Of a stretch of DNA of 64,000 bases, positions 51,368 through 63,468 are shown one piece after another. Within the stretch, counting starts at the first letter, position 1, and each line of letters begins with the position of its first letter. This DNA is from Aphidius gifuensis (taxonomy: Eukaryota > Arthropoda > Insecta > Hymenoptera > Braconidae): NCBI RefSeq assembly GCF_014905175.1, contig NC_057789.1:2666001-2730000 (forward strand), written 5' to 3'. The position numbers were made by a program, and so were the translations under genes. Under the pieces are notes generated by a model that saw only the letters and a program-made list of their open reading frames with translations, had not been told where the DNA came from and made no database searches.

Positions 51368-51835
51368 TCAATTTTTAAATCTCAAACTACTTGCCAAAAA
51401 AAAATTCTCATTCAATGAAATAATATTCTCAGATCAGTTGGTACCAGCATACAATAAAAACTCAAAAAAATATCACAAAAAAATTCATTTCTATAGTCAA
51501 AAGAAAATACGATAAATTTTAGTAGTTATGTTTTCAAAGCCAACACAAAAATTCATAAATAAAGTAAATAAAAACATGTCATTTATTTAGAAGTTTGATA
51601 TTTATATTATTCATATCCACAAATAATTAAAAATAAAAAGATCATTATAATTTATAATAACCATAATGTCTTACACTTATAATTTATAAATTTGTTTATC
51701 AAAAAATAATGAGGCGTTTCTTGTTATGCTTAATAATTTCACAAGGAAAATAATTTGCCCAAACAGTTTGTAGCAACAAAACAAGTATGTACGCTAAAAT
51801 TAGAAAATTATTTTTTTTTTATTAACACAACAATC

Positions 51836-53236
51836 ATGTTAAATAGTCTTAAAGATATATTTTGGATTTTACGAGCGTTCAGTGATAAACCTTTCGCTGT
51901 AATTGATTATAGCAGCCGAGTTAAAAACACAAGAATTTTATTCAGTGTCATGATATGTATTGGTTTCTTCAGTTTTGAGAGTTTCGCACAGTACCAATAT
52001 TTTAATAGCCATGCGTCTTTGGAGCTGAAAGCAACGTTATTGCGAATAGTGAAAATCATTATTGGCTGCGCTTGCGTCATTGACAGTGCAATAATTGAGC
52101 TTGATTGGAAAAATCAATTTGCACTTGCTCTAAATTATGTCAATGAGTTTGACAAAGCTTCAAAATTTAAAAAAAAAAATTGCAAATACAAGCTGAATTA
52201 CTGTCGAGTTGTCATGATGACTGTATTGATTTTTAGAATTATTGCTGCATATTTGACATATAAATGTCGAGCATCTGTGTACACAGTTAACTATTCATAC
52301 ACTGATATATTTTTATTTTGTTTATATTTTATTATTCAATTGCAAGTGTTTAATTTTTGCGGAATAATATTGGGCCTTTATCAAAGGTTTACTTACTTGA
52401 ATCAATTTATTTTAACAAAAGGTAATTTTTATAATTACTAAGTTAATCTAAAACTCTTGTCGAGCATGTTAAATATTATTTTTGAGATTTAGATATAATG
52501 GAGTTTAAGGAAAATGAAATAAATCAACCATGGAACAGTATTAAACTTCAGGAAGTATGGCTGATGCACTGGCATTTGACAAAAGCGACAAAAATAATCA
52601 ATCGAATTTGGAGTAATCAAATGTTTTTTTGGATAACCATTACATTTTTATTCATGTTACACAGGACTTATATCACCCTCAACAAAATAATTTATTTAGT
52701 TGTTATGCGTGAAGCGTTATTAATAACTGGAGCCTTTATAAATATCTTCACTCTATTTGTATTTTGTCATTTAACAAGTGAACAAGTAAATTTAAATTTT
52801 TTTTTATAATTATTTAAAATAATTGTCAACGACTATGAGTAATTAATTTTATTTTATTCAGGCAAATAAAATGGCACAAAATGTTTTTTCTCCTAATACA
52901 ATTGTGCAAAAAAGAATGAATGCTACTGAGGTATTAATTTTTATAATAAATTATTATGCTTTTTAATGATAAAATATTGTGAAATTTATTTATTTTTTTT
53001 TTAATTTAAGAATGACATTTTAGCTGTTGGATATTTTCGTAGAAAAAAAATACGTTTTACTGCTGCACATGGATTGATTCATGTTCATCTTCCATTGTTC
53101 ATTTCGGTAAAAATATTTACTACAAATAAAATAAAAATATGGAAAATAATAAAATAAAATAAATTATCTTTATCAATATTTACAGATGATTGGAGCTATG
53201 ACAACGTACCTCGTTATTTTGTACAAAGCACCATAA
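51836..53236 (+). CDS. Gustatory receptor, array copy D
   Basis: Five exons: 51836-52421, 52493-52785, 52862-52930, 53011-53106, 53186-53236; 364 residues, the longest in the array. It starts MLNSLKDIFWILRAFSDKPF and ends MTTYLVILYKAP. Exon 4 reads YFRRKKIRFTAAHGLIHVHL, replacing the FCTKK of other copies. Exon 1 carries about seven extra residues before the exon-end helix (NYSYTDIFLFCLYFIIQLQV). The 3' relics further along the array (59.0, 61.5 and perhaps 56.9 kb) resemble this copy and not their immediate neighbours. Confidence 0.88.
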
Positions 53237-53473
53237 ATTATAAATATATAATTATTGTATGGATTAGTATTATTAAATAATCATGAAAAATATAATAGTC
53301 AATACACAATATTATTTATTCATAAGTTGTACTGTTTAAAAATTATTTTTTTTTTTTACTATCGAAAATTCTAGGTAGTCAGTTGGTCAGTTTACAGGTA
53401 ATCGAAACGATTATGTCATTTGTGGTTGAAGAATAAAATTAAAAAACAATTTTATTTAATAAAAGTGTTGATA

Positions 53474-54856
53474 ATGTTAAATACCCTAAATTCACTATTT
53501 TGGTATACAAAAGTATTTAGTAACCCACATCATGCTGTGATTGATCACTATCGCACCGCAAAAAAATCAAGAATACTCTACAGTATCGTAACGAAAATAG
53601 CCCTTATGAGTTTCGAAGTATTTTCTACATTGGAATATTTAACATCCAACAATTTTGGAGATTCAAAATCAATAATGCTTAAAATTTTGCAAACAATTCT
53701 CAACTGGAGTTGTTTGATTGCTGATGTGACAATTGGACTTGATTGGAACAATCGATTTCCATTGATACTCAATCACTTGCGATCATATGACACTGCTACA
53801 AATTTTCCACGAAAAACCTACGATCTTAAATTAAATCAATTTCGAGCTACCATTATAATTGTCTTTATTCATTGGGTTGTTATTGTATACTTGAGGCATC
53901 AAATGGATCATTCATATTTTAATTCATTTCATCACTGCTTGTACATTGAATATTACATGCAACCATTGACTTTTTGTGGATTATTATTGAGTGTTTACCA
54001 ACGATTTGATCATTTGAATCAACTTATTTTAACGGAAGGTAATTTTTATACAATTGTCCAGCTTTGGATTTAGATATTTGGTATAATAAATGTGAATTTT
54101 AATGCAGATGGGATGGAGAACAAAATCGAGAAGACAAGTTATACTTTAAACAGTGTTGGACTTCAAAAAGCATGGTGGCTTCACTGGAATTTGTCGAGAG
54201 CATTAGAAATTATAAATAAAATATGGAATATTCAATTATTCGTGTGGATTAGTAAATTATTTTTAATCACAATTTTTAAAGTGTACAAATTTCTTGATCA
54301 ATCAGACAAAATATCTACTTTATATGAAGGACTAGGTGCTACTACTGCATTGTTTCATCTTTGCATGGTAATAACTTCCTGTCATTTAGCAAGTAAGCAG
54401 GTAAGTCTATGAATTATTAAAAAAATCATATAATTATATTCTCAAATTAATAATACACATTGAATTATTTCTGTTCAGGCAAACAAAGTAGCTCAAAACA
54501 TTTTTTCTCCTCTAAAAATATTACATAAAAAAGAGGAAAATGTCTCACAGGTATAAATATTTTTAATTATAATATTTTTATTTCAAAAAGCGATTTACAT
54601 AATTTTAATTTTTGCATTTTTCAAGAGCAACGTTATGGCAAATGCGTACTTTGGTACAAAAAAAATTCACTTTACTGCTGGGAATGGATTAATTCGAATT
54701 CGTCTTACTCTACTTATTTCTGTAACAAAAATCCACATGATTATTGATTACCAAAATATTTTTAATAAAATAAATTAATTGAATTTATATTTCCAGATAA
54801 TGGGAGCGATGACAACGTATCTCGTTGTGTTGTCCAAGGCACCATCTCCAAAATGA
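53474..54856 (+). CDS. Gustatory receptor, array copy E
   Basis: Five exons: 53474-54038, 54108-54400, 54479-54550, 54626-54721, 54797-54856; 361 residues. N-terminus MLNTLNSLFWYTKVFSNPHH; exon 2 starts with TSYTLNSVGLQKAWWLHWNL, an early form of the segment that is nearly fixed in copies F-I. Exon 4 has AYFGTKKIHFTAGNGLIRIR, where the otherwise conserved Cys of FCT is Gly. The last exon begins ATA ATG and reads IMGAMTTYLVVLSKAPSPK. The receptor appears intact. Confidence 0.87.
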
Positions 54857-55196
54857 GTTATAGTTAAAGCATGTAAAATAAAAATTAACGATTAATCAAT
54901 AATAAAAATAATATTTTTTAACAAAACGAAAAGTTTTGATAAAAGTAAACAAGTGTCCAACAGTTAAAGACTATTATTTTTTTAACGTACCTTGATAAAC
55001 TTCCCAATGTTTTTATTATAAATAATGATGTTTTTTTAATTGTATTATTCAATAAATAAAAACTGTGTCTGGAATATCAAAAATTTTATTAAACACGCAG
55101 TTAGTCGATTTATCAATAATAGAAACGAGTATTGTGTACAAAATTGAAAAACAAAACTAAAAAAAAATTATTGTTTATACGAGAAGAGTTTTAATA

Positions 55197-56565
55197 ATGT
55201 TAAAAATCATTCAATCACTTTTTTGGTATATAAAATTATTCAATAATACACCTTACGCTGTGATAAATTACTATCGCATTGCAAAAAATGCAAGAATAAT
55301 ATACAGTGTAATAACAAACACATTTCTTTTAACTTGTGAAGGAATTTTCATGCTGGAGTATAGTCCACTTGAAGATTCAGTTGATTTAAAATTGAAAATA
55401 CTTAAATTTTTACAAACTTCTTTAAGCTGTAGTTGTTTTATTGCTAATATTATAATTGGAGTTGATTGGAACAACCGAATTTCATTGGCATTAAATTATC
55501 TGCAGACATATGATATTGCTGCTAAATTTCCAAAGAAAAATCATCATCTTAACTTGAATTATTTTCGAGTTGTCATTATAATTGTGTTACTTCATTTGAT
55601 TGGTATTGTATACTTGAGGCATCGAGTCACTTGTGCATTTTTTGATTCATTTTTATACTGCATATACATTGAATTTTACTTGCAAATATTAAATTTTTGT
55701 GGATTGATGTTGAGTATTCATCAGCGTTTTCATCATTTGAATCACCTTATTTTAGGAAGAGGTAATATGAATTAAGATTCTGTGTTTAGTATATATACAT
55801 GAAATATTATTTGTAACACAGGTGAAATGGACAGAAAAATTGTGACGATTAGTTACACTCCGAATAATATTGGATCTCAACAAGCATGGTGGTTACATTG
55901 GCACTTAGCGAGAGCAACAGAAATCATTAATCAAATATGGAGTACTCAATTATTTTTATGGATCTCCAAATTATTTTTAAATGTCATTTGTAGAACTTAT
56001 AAAATTCTGAATGAGCCAAAAAACGTTACTACAGTGTATGGAGCTGTAATTGCCAGTTCGTCATTTTTTCATCTTTGTATATTGATAATTTGTTGTCATT
56101 TAGCTACAATCCAGGTACAAATAATCCTCTACAAAAATCCTTTTCACATTTAAAGTATAGACTATTTAATTTCTTTTTTTTTTTTTTAGGGAAACAAAGT
56201 GGTACAAAACATGTTCTCTCCAATGAGAATATTACACAACAGAGAGGAAATTACTTCGCAGGTATAAATATTAATTATTATAATGATCATAATTTTACAC
56301 ATTGAACTGTATGAATTTTCTTATTTTTCTTTCAAGAGCGACATGTTGGCAAACGCGTATTTTTGTACAAGAAAAATTCATTTAACTGCAATTGGTTTAA
56401 TTAGAATCCGACTACCATTATTAATTTCGGTAAGTTTCATTATTATTTCTATTATAAAACTGTGTATAGTTTTAGAATTAAAAAAATTTTGATTTATGTA
56501 CACAGATAATTGGAGTAATGACAACATATCTGGTTATTTTATATAAATCTCCAAAGCACCTATAA
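55197..56565 (+). CDS. Gustatory receptor, array copy F
   Basis: Five exons: 55197-55761, 55822-56114, 56190-56261, 56337-56429, 56506-56565; 360 residues. Exon 1 (MLKIIQSLFWYIKLFNNTPY...) resembles E as well as G-I. By contrast, intron 1, exon 2 and the 3' UTR (ctccaagttgtcacacct, caaattggatctgg) are close to copies G-I. Exon 4 lacks one residue relative to A-E (LTAIGLIRIRLP). The gene looks like a mosaic with an older 5' exon and a shared 3' half. C-terminus MTTYLVILYKSPKHL. Intact. Confidence 0.87.
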
Positions 56566-56869
56566 AAAATATGTCTCCAAGTTGTCACACCTAAAACAAA
56601 TTGGATCTGGGTAAAAAATTTCCAAACTTGAATAATTGTTTTTAAACTGTCGAAATAATTCCTATACATAAAAATTAATAAATAATAATTATAATAAAAT
56701 AAAATACATATTCTAATATAAATTTTTAATGTTTATATTACTCAACATATGGAGACCCTCGTCAATGTATAAATACATTTATTAAAAATAGATATTTTTG
56801 TTGAAAATAATGAAATATAATGTTATCAAGTTATTCAACATTGGTAAATATATCAGGTAATATGGTTTA

Positions 56870-57000
56870 CTGGTTCGCATGGTTCGATTCATGTTCACCT
56901 TCCATTGTTCATTTTAGTCGAAATATTTACTACAAATAAAATAAAATAAATTATCTTTATTGATATCGACGTACGTCGTTATTTTGTACAGAAAGTCATC
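56870..57000 (+). pseudogene. Decayed 3' relic of a D-like gustatory receptor (relic 1)
   Basis: The words atgttcaccttccattgttc, then a GAAATATTTACTACAAATAAAATA-like intron, and acgtacgtcgttattttgta match the end of exon 4, intron 4 and exon 5 of copy D. Splice sites and most of exon 5 are gone. It lies 3' of copy F. Confidence 0.65.
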
Positions 57001-57185
57001 ATAAAAATGAATTTTAAATATATTTAAATACTATAGTGTTATCAATATTTACAAAATTATTAATTTTTTTTTTAACTAAATATTCACATAATATAAAAGC
57101 GTAAAATAAATGTATACATATTGAAAGAGAATTATTAATTCAAAATTATTTCTCTTACTGAAAAGAAATTTTTATCAATATAAAT

Positions 57186-57187
<2 letters not shown>

Positions 57188-57241
<54 letters not shown>
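57188..57241. repeat. (ATTT)n microsatellite
   Basis: About 13 uninterrupted ATTT units lie some 160 bp upstream of copy G. Nothing similar sits at the corresponding place upstream of copies H and I, so it arose after the duplications. Confidence 0.95.
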
Positions 57242-57242
<1 letters not shown>

Positions 57243-57404
57243 GTATATGCCCTTATTAAATATTATAATAAAAAAAAAGGTGAACTTAATTCATTCGACA
57301 AGGTTTTTCTAATGCCGATACTCAGCGTTAGAACTGAGTACATGTGTATCGTGTAAAGTTTAAAAATTTTCAAAATTCTGGTTAATACTTTGAATGTTGC
57401 AATC

Positions 57405-58726
57405 ATGACAAACACTATTAAATATATTTTTTGGGGAATAAGAACATTTAGTGGCACATCTGAAGCAATTATCGACTATTATGGTACTTCAAAAACTGCA
57501 AGAATAATTTACACTATCCTAACAAATATATTTCTTTTGAGTGCTGAAGGAATGTCAGCGTTTAAAAAATTAACATTTACTAATCCTCTGACCCTGAAAT
57601 TAAACTTACTCAATTTATTAAATTCATTTTTAAGCTGTAGTTGTTTCGTTGCTAATATTATAATCGTGCTTGATTGGAACAACCAAATTTCATTGGCATT
57701 GAATCATTTACAGACATATGATAGTGCTACTAAATTTCCAAAAAAAAGTCATTATTTTAAATTGAATTTTCTCCGTATTGACATTATAATTGTGTTACTT
57801 CATTCGATTGTTATTGTTACCATGAAACATCGGGTCACTCGTGCATTTTTTGAATTATTTGTATACTGGATATACATTGAATTTAACTTGCAAATATTAA
57901 ATTTTTGTGGATTGATGTTGAGTATTTATCAGCGTTTTCATCATTTAAATCATATTATTTTAGGAAGAGGTAATATGAATTATGGTTTTGTGTTTAGTTT
58001 ATACATGAAATATTATTTGTAATACAGATGAGATGGACAAAAAAATTGTGACGATTAGTTACACTCCGAATAATATTGGATCTCAACAAGCATGGTTGTT
58101 ACATTGGCATTTAGCAAGAGCAACAGAAATCATTAATCAAATATGGAGTATTCAATTATTTTTATGGATCTGCAAATTATTTTTAAATGTCATTTTTAGA
58201 ATTTATAAAATTCTGAATAAGCCAAAATACCTTACTACAGTGTATGGAGCTGTCATTATAAGTATATAGTCATTATACATTAAATAATCCTTTACAGAAA
58301 TCCTTTTCACATTCAAAGACCGACTAATTAATTTCTTTTTTTTTTTAGGCAAACAAAGTGGGGCAAAACATGTTTTCTCCAATGAGAATATTACACAACA
58401 AAGAAGAAATTACTTCACAGGTATAAATATTAATTATTACGATTATTATAGTTTTACAAATTGGTATTTATGATTTTCCTTTCTTTTTTCAAGAGCAACA
58501 TATTGGCAAATGCGTACTTTTGTACGAAAAAAATTGATTTTACTGCAATTGGTTTAATTAGAATCCGGTTACCATTAATAATTTCAGTAAGTTCCATTAT
58601 TATTATTATAATTTGTATAGTACATTTATAATTTTCTATGTAAAAAATTTTGACTTATGCACGCAGATGATTGGGGTGATGACAACATATCTAGTTATCT
58701 TATATAAATCTCCACAGCAGCTATAA
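57405..58726 (+). pseudogene. Gustatory receptor, array copy G, broken in exon 2
   Basis: The exon pattern is as in F: 57405-57969, 58028 to about 58268 (broken), 58349-58420, 58494-58586, 58667-58726. Exon 1 and the three 3' exons are intact (MTNTIKYIFWGIRTFSGTSE; last exon MIGVMTTYLVILYKSPQQL). Exon 2 follows F, H and I up to VYGAV; about 43 bp net are then missing, with rearranged bases. The frame stops at 58267-58269, and the helix ending CHLAT.Q and its GT donor are gone. A GT in AAGTATAT would give the wrong phase. It is probably a recent pseudogene; a truncated receptor is conceivable. Confidence 0.85.
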
Positions 58727-59039
58727 ATAACATTTCTCCAAGTTGTCGAACATAAAACAAATTGGATCTGGATAATAAATCATTAAAAAAAAATTATCAA
58801 ACTTTTGCTAAACGATTCTAATGTTTTCAAACTGGTTAAATCATTTGTATACATAGAAATCAATAAATAATAATTATAGTACCATGAAGTACATAGATTT
58901 TAATATTACTACTCGACTGTAAATCATAAATTTACATCTAAACATATGGAGACCTACGTCAATGTTTAAAAATATTTACTAAAAATAAATAATAATAAAT
59001 ATGATAAATAAATAGGAAAATTAATACATATGAATAAAA

Positions 59040-59522
59040 TATTTTGTCATTTAGCTACTGAACAAGTGTTAATCTAATTTTTTTATAATTACATAAAATA
59101 ATCGTCGATGACTGTGGGTAATAATTAATTTAATTTTATTCAGGCAAATAAAATGGCGAAAAATGTTTTTTCTCCGAATAAAAATGTACAAAAAAGAATG
59201 AATACTACTGAGGTATTAATTTTCATAATATAAAGTATTCAGCTTTTTAATGATAAAATTGTCAAATTTATTTTTAGTGTTTTTTTTATTTAAGAATGAC
59301 ATTTTAGCTGTGGCATATTTCCGTAGAAAAAAAATACGTTTTACTGCAGCACATGGATTCATCATCTTCCATTGTTCATTTCGGTAAAAATATTTACTAA
59401 AAATAAAATAAAAATATAGTCAATAATAAAATAAAAAAAATTATCTTTATTAATATTAACAGATGATTTCGGCTGTAACGACGCACCTCATTATTTCGTA
59501 CAAAGCGCCACCACAGAAATAA
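59040..59522 (+). pseudogene. D-like gustatory receptor 3' relic (relic 2), best preserved
   Basis: It retains the end of exon 2 (TTTTGTCATTTAGCTACTG), a full exon 3 with splice sites (59144-59212), exon 4 from 59295 with about 7 bp missing in the GATTGATTCATGTTCATC segment (frameshift), and exon 5 from 59462 with several substitutions. No exon 1 precedes it; the upstream sequence is the 3' flank of copy G. It is clearly closer to copy D (YFRRKKIRFTAAHGF) than to G-I. Confidence 0.85.
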
Positions 59523-59815
59523 ATTTTAAATAGTCTTATCAATATTCACAAAATTATCGATTGTTTGTCATCAAAAATTCACATATGAAAACATAAAATA
59601 AGTGTATACATATTTTAAGAATATTATTTATTCAACATTATTTCTACTACTAAACAGAAAGTTTTTTCAATATATTATTATAATAAATATAAGCGTGACT
59701 TCCATTCTTTCGACAATGTTTTTCTAAAGCGCTGATACTCAGCGTTAGAAATAAGTATTTTGTGTGAGGTTTAAAATTTTTCAAAATTCTGGTTGATACT
59801 TTAAATGTTTCAATC

Positions 59816-61218
59816 ATGACAAAGTCTATTAAATATATTTTTTGGGGAATAAGAACATTTACTGACACATCCGATACGGTAATCGACTACTATGGTACTT
59901 CGAAAACTACAAGAATAATTTACACAATCGTTTCAAATATACTTCTTTTGAGTGCCGAAGGAATTTTAGGGATTAAAGGATTAACATTTACTAATTCTCT
60001 AACCTTGAAGTTAAACTTACTCAATTTATTAAATTCATTTTTAAGCTGTAGTTGTTTCATTGCTAATATTATAATTGAGCTTGATCGTTACAACCAAATT
60101 TCATTGGCATTGAATTATCTGCAGACATATGACAATGGTGCTAAATTTTCAAAGAAAAATCATCATCTTAAATTAAATTTTTTTCGAATTGTCATTGTCA
60201 TTGTGATATTCAATTCGATAGTTTTTGTATACTTGAAACTTCAGAACACACGTGCATTTTTTGATTTGTTTTTAGAGTGGATATATATTGAATTTAACTT
60301 GCAAATATTAAATTTTTGTGGACTAATGTTGAGTATTTATCATCGTTTTCATCACTTGAATCATATTATTTTAGGAAGAGGTAATATGAAATATAGTAAA
60401 TATGGTTTTGTGTTTAGTTTATACATAAAATATTATTTGTAATACAGATGAAATGGACAGAAAAATTGTATCGATTAGTTACACTCCGAATAATATTGGA
60501 TCTCAACAAGCATGGTTGTTACATTGGCATTTAGCAAGAGCAACAGAAATCATTAATCAAATATGGAGTATTCAATTATTTTTATGGATCTGCAAATTAT
60601 TTTTGAATGTCATTTGTAGAACTTATCAAATTCTGAATGAGCCAAAGAACGTTACTACAGTGTATGGAGCTGCAATTGGCAGTTCGTCATTCTTTTATCT
60701 TTGTACATTGATCATTTTTTGTCACTTGGCTACAGTCCAGGTAGAAATAATTTTTTACAAAAGTCTTTTTCACATTGAAAGTATAGACACATTAAAAGTA
60801 TTCAATTTTCTCTCTTTTTTTAGGCAAACAAAGTGGTACAAAACATGTTTTCTCCAATGAGAAAATTACACAACAACGAGCAAATTACTCCGCAGGTATA
60901 AATATCAATTATAATATTATATTATAATTTTACAAATTGAATTTTATGATTTTTCTTTCTTTTTTCAAGAGCAACAAATTGGCTAACGCGTACTTTTGTA
61001 CAAAAAAAATTCATTTTACTGCCATTGGATTGATTAGAATCCGGCTACCCTTATTAATTTCAGTAAGTTTCATAGTTATAGGTATATTATTATTTTTTAT
61101 TATTATTATAAAAATTCGTAAAATTTTATATTAAAACAATTTTGATTTATGCACGTAGATGATTGGGATAATGACAACATATCAAGTTATTTTATATAAA
61201 TCTCCAAAGCAGGTATAA
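59816..61218 (+). CDS. Gustatory receptor, array copy H
   Basis: Five exons: 59816-60380, 60448-60740, 60824-60895, 60970-61062, 61159-61218; 360 residues. N-terminus MTKSIKYIFWGIRTFTDTSD; exon 2 starts MDRKIVSISYTPNNIGSQQA; C-terminus MTTYQVILYKSPKQV. The signature has Gln in place of the Leu after Thr-Tyr, shared only with copy I. Intact by inspection. With relic 2 it forms a unit of about 2.4 kb that is repeated as relic 3 plus copy I. Confidence 0.88.
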
Positions 61219-61484
61219 AAAATATTTCTCCGAGTTGTCAAACAGAAAACTGATTGGATCTTAATAATAAATCATAAGAAAAAAATTGTAAAACTTTGGC
61301 AAGATGATAGTGATGTTTTTGAAGTTGTTAAATTATCTGTATACATAAAAGTCAATAAATAATAATTATAATACCATGAAATACATATTCTAATATTGCT
61401 GCTTAATATTTACTAAAAATAGATATTTTCGTTAATACTAATGAATATGATAAATAACTGAAATAATTTTTAAATAAAATAAAA

Positions 61485-61805
61485 TATTTTGCCACTTAGC
61501 TAAATGAGCAAGTATAAATCCAATTTTTTTGGAATAACATAAAATAATCGTCAATGACTGTGGGTAATAATTAATTTTATTTTATTCAGGCAAATAAAAT
61601 GGCACGAAATGTTTTTTCTCCGAATAAAATTGTACAAAAAAAAAATGAATACTATGAATCTTTCATTGTTCATTTCGGTAAAAATATTTATTAAAAATAC
61701 AATAAAAATATAGTCAGTATAAAATAAAAAAAATTATCTTTATTAATATTGTTTGGCTATAACGACGCACCTCATTATTTTGTACAAAGCGCCATCACAG
61801 AAATA
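61485..61805 (+). pseudogene. D-like gustatory receptor 3' relic (relic 3)
   Basis: It is homologous to relic 2 but further reduced. The exon 2 tail survives (GCCACTTAGCTAAATGAGCA), as does exon 3 from about 61591 (GCAAATAAAATGGCACGAAA). A deletion joins exon 3 directly to the end of exon 4 (TTTCATTGTTCATTTCGG), and there is an exon 5 remnant (ACGACGCACCTCATTATTTT...) ending near 61805. It has no coding capacity. Confidence 0.82.
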
Positions 61806-62096
61806 AATTTTAAATAGTGCTATAAATATTCACAAAATTATCGATTGTTTGTCATCTAAAATTCACATATGAAAAGATAAAATAAGTGTATACATATTTT
61901 AAGGATATTATTTATTCAAAATTATTTCTACTACTAAACAGAAAGTTTTTTCAATATAATTATTATAATAAAAAAACGTGAGTTTCATTCCTTCCACAAT
62001 GTTTTTCTAGAGCCGATACTCAGCATTAGAAATAAGTATTTCGTGTAAGGTTTAAAGATTTTTGAAAGTCTGGTTGAAACTTTCAATGTTTCAACC

Positions 62097-63468
62097 ATGA
62101 CAAAGTCTATGAAATATATTTTTTGGGGAATAAGAACATTGAGTGACACATCCCGTACAGTGATCGACTACTATGGTACTTCAAAAACTACAAGAATAAT
62201 TTACACTATCCTTACAAATACATTTCTGTTGATTGCCGAAGGAATTTTAGGGATTAAAGGATTAACATTTACTAATTCTCTAACCTTGAAGTTAAACTTA
62301 CTCAATTTATTAAATTCATTTTTAAGCTGTAGTTGTTTCATTGCTAATATTATAGTTGTGCTTGATCGGAACAACCGAATTTCAATGGCATTAAATTATC
62401 TGCAGATATATGACAATGGTGCTAAATTTCAAAAGAAGAATCATCATCTTAAATTGAATTTATTTCGAATCGTCATTATCATTTTGATATTCAATTCGAT
62501 AGTTTTTGTATACTTGAAATTTCAGGACTCTCGTGCATTATTTGATTTATTTTTGGTCTGGATGTACGTTGAATTTAACTTGCAAATAATAAATTTTTGT
62601 GGACTGATGTTGAGTATTTATCAGCGTTTTTATCATTTGAATCATATTATTTCAGGAAGAGGTAATATGAATCAATTGGTTTTGTGTTCAGTAAACATAT
62701 ACATAAAATATTATTTGTAATACAGATGAAATGGACAGAAAAATTGTATCGATTAGTTACACTCCGAATAATATTGGATCTCAACAAGCATGGTTGTTAC
62801 ATTGGCATTTAGCAAGAGCAACAGAAATCATTAATCAAATATGGAGTATTCAATTATTTTTATGGATCTGCAAATTATTTCTAAATGTCATTTGTAGAAC
62901 TTACCAAATTCTTAATCAGCCAAAAGACGTTTATACAGCGTATGGAGCTCTAATTGGCAGTTCGTCATTTTTTTATCTTTGTACATTGATAATTTTTTGT
63001 CACTTGGCTACAATCCAGGTAGAAATATTTTTTTACAAAAGTCTTTTTCATATTTGAAGTAAAGACTATTTAATTTTTTTTCTTTTTTTAGGGAAACAAA
63101 GTGGTACAAAACATGTTTTCTCCAATGAGAATATTACACAACAACGAGCAAACTACTTCACAGGTATAAATATTAATTATTATAATTATTATAATTTTAC
63201 AAATTGAATTTTATGATTTTTCTTTCTTTTTTAAGAGCAACATATTGGCTAACGCGTACTTTTGTACAAGAAAAATTCATTTAACTGCAATTGGCTTGAT
63301 TAGAATCCGGCTACCCTTATTAATTTCAGTAAGTTTCATAGTTATGTTATTATTTTTATTATTATTATAAAAATTTGTAAAATTTTATATTAAAACAATT
63401 TTGATTTATGCACGTAGATGATTGGGATAATGACAACATATCAAGTTATTCTATATAAATCTCCATAG
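62097..63468 (+). CDS. Gustatory receptor, array copy I
   Basis: Five exons: 62097-62661, 62726-63018, 63092-63163, 63236-63328, 63418-63468; 357 residues. Starts MTKSMKYIFWGIRTLSDTSR; the first ~60 residues of exon 2 are identical to copy H and nearly so at the nucleotide level; C-terminus MTTYQVILYKSP with a stop three codons earlier than in H. It is the most recent duplicate together with H. A D-like relic does not follow within the window, although the 3' flank (acatggagaccctcgtcaat at about 63708) matches that after F and G. Confidence 0.88.

Noticed and set aside
57005..57200. Possible start of a further receptor copy between F and G
   Set aside because: Only the D-like 3' relic and simple repeats are present; no first-exon homology could be read.
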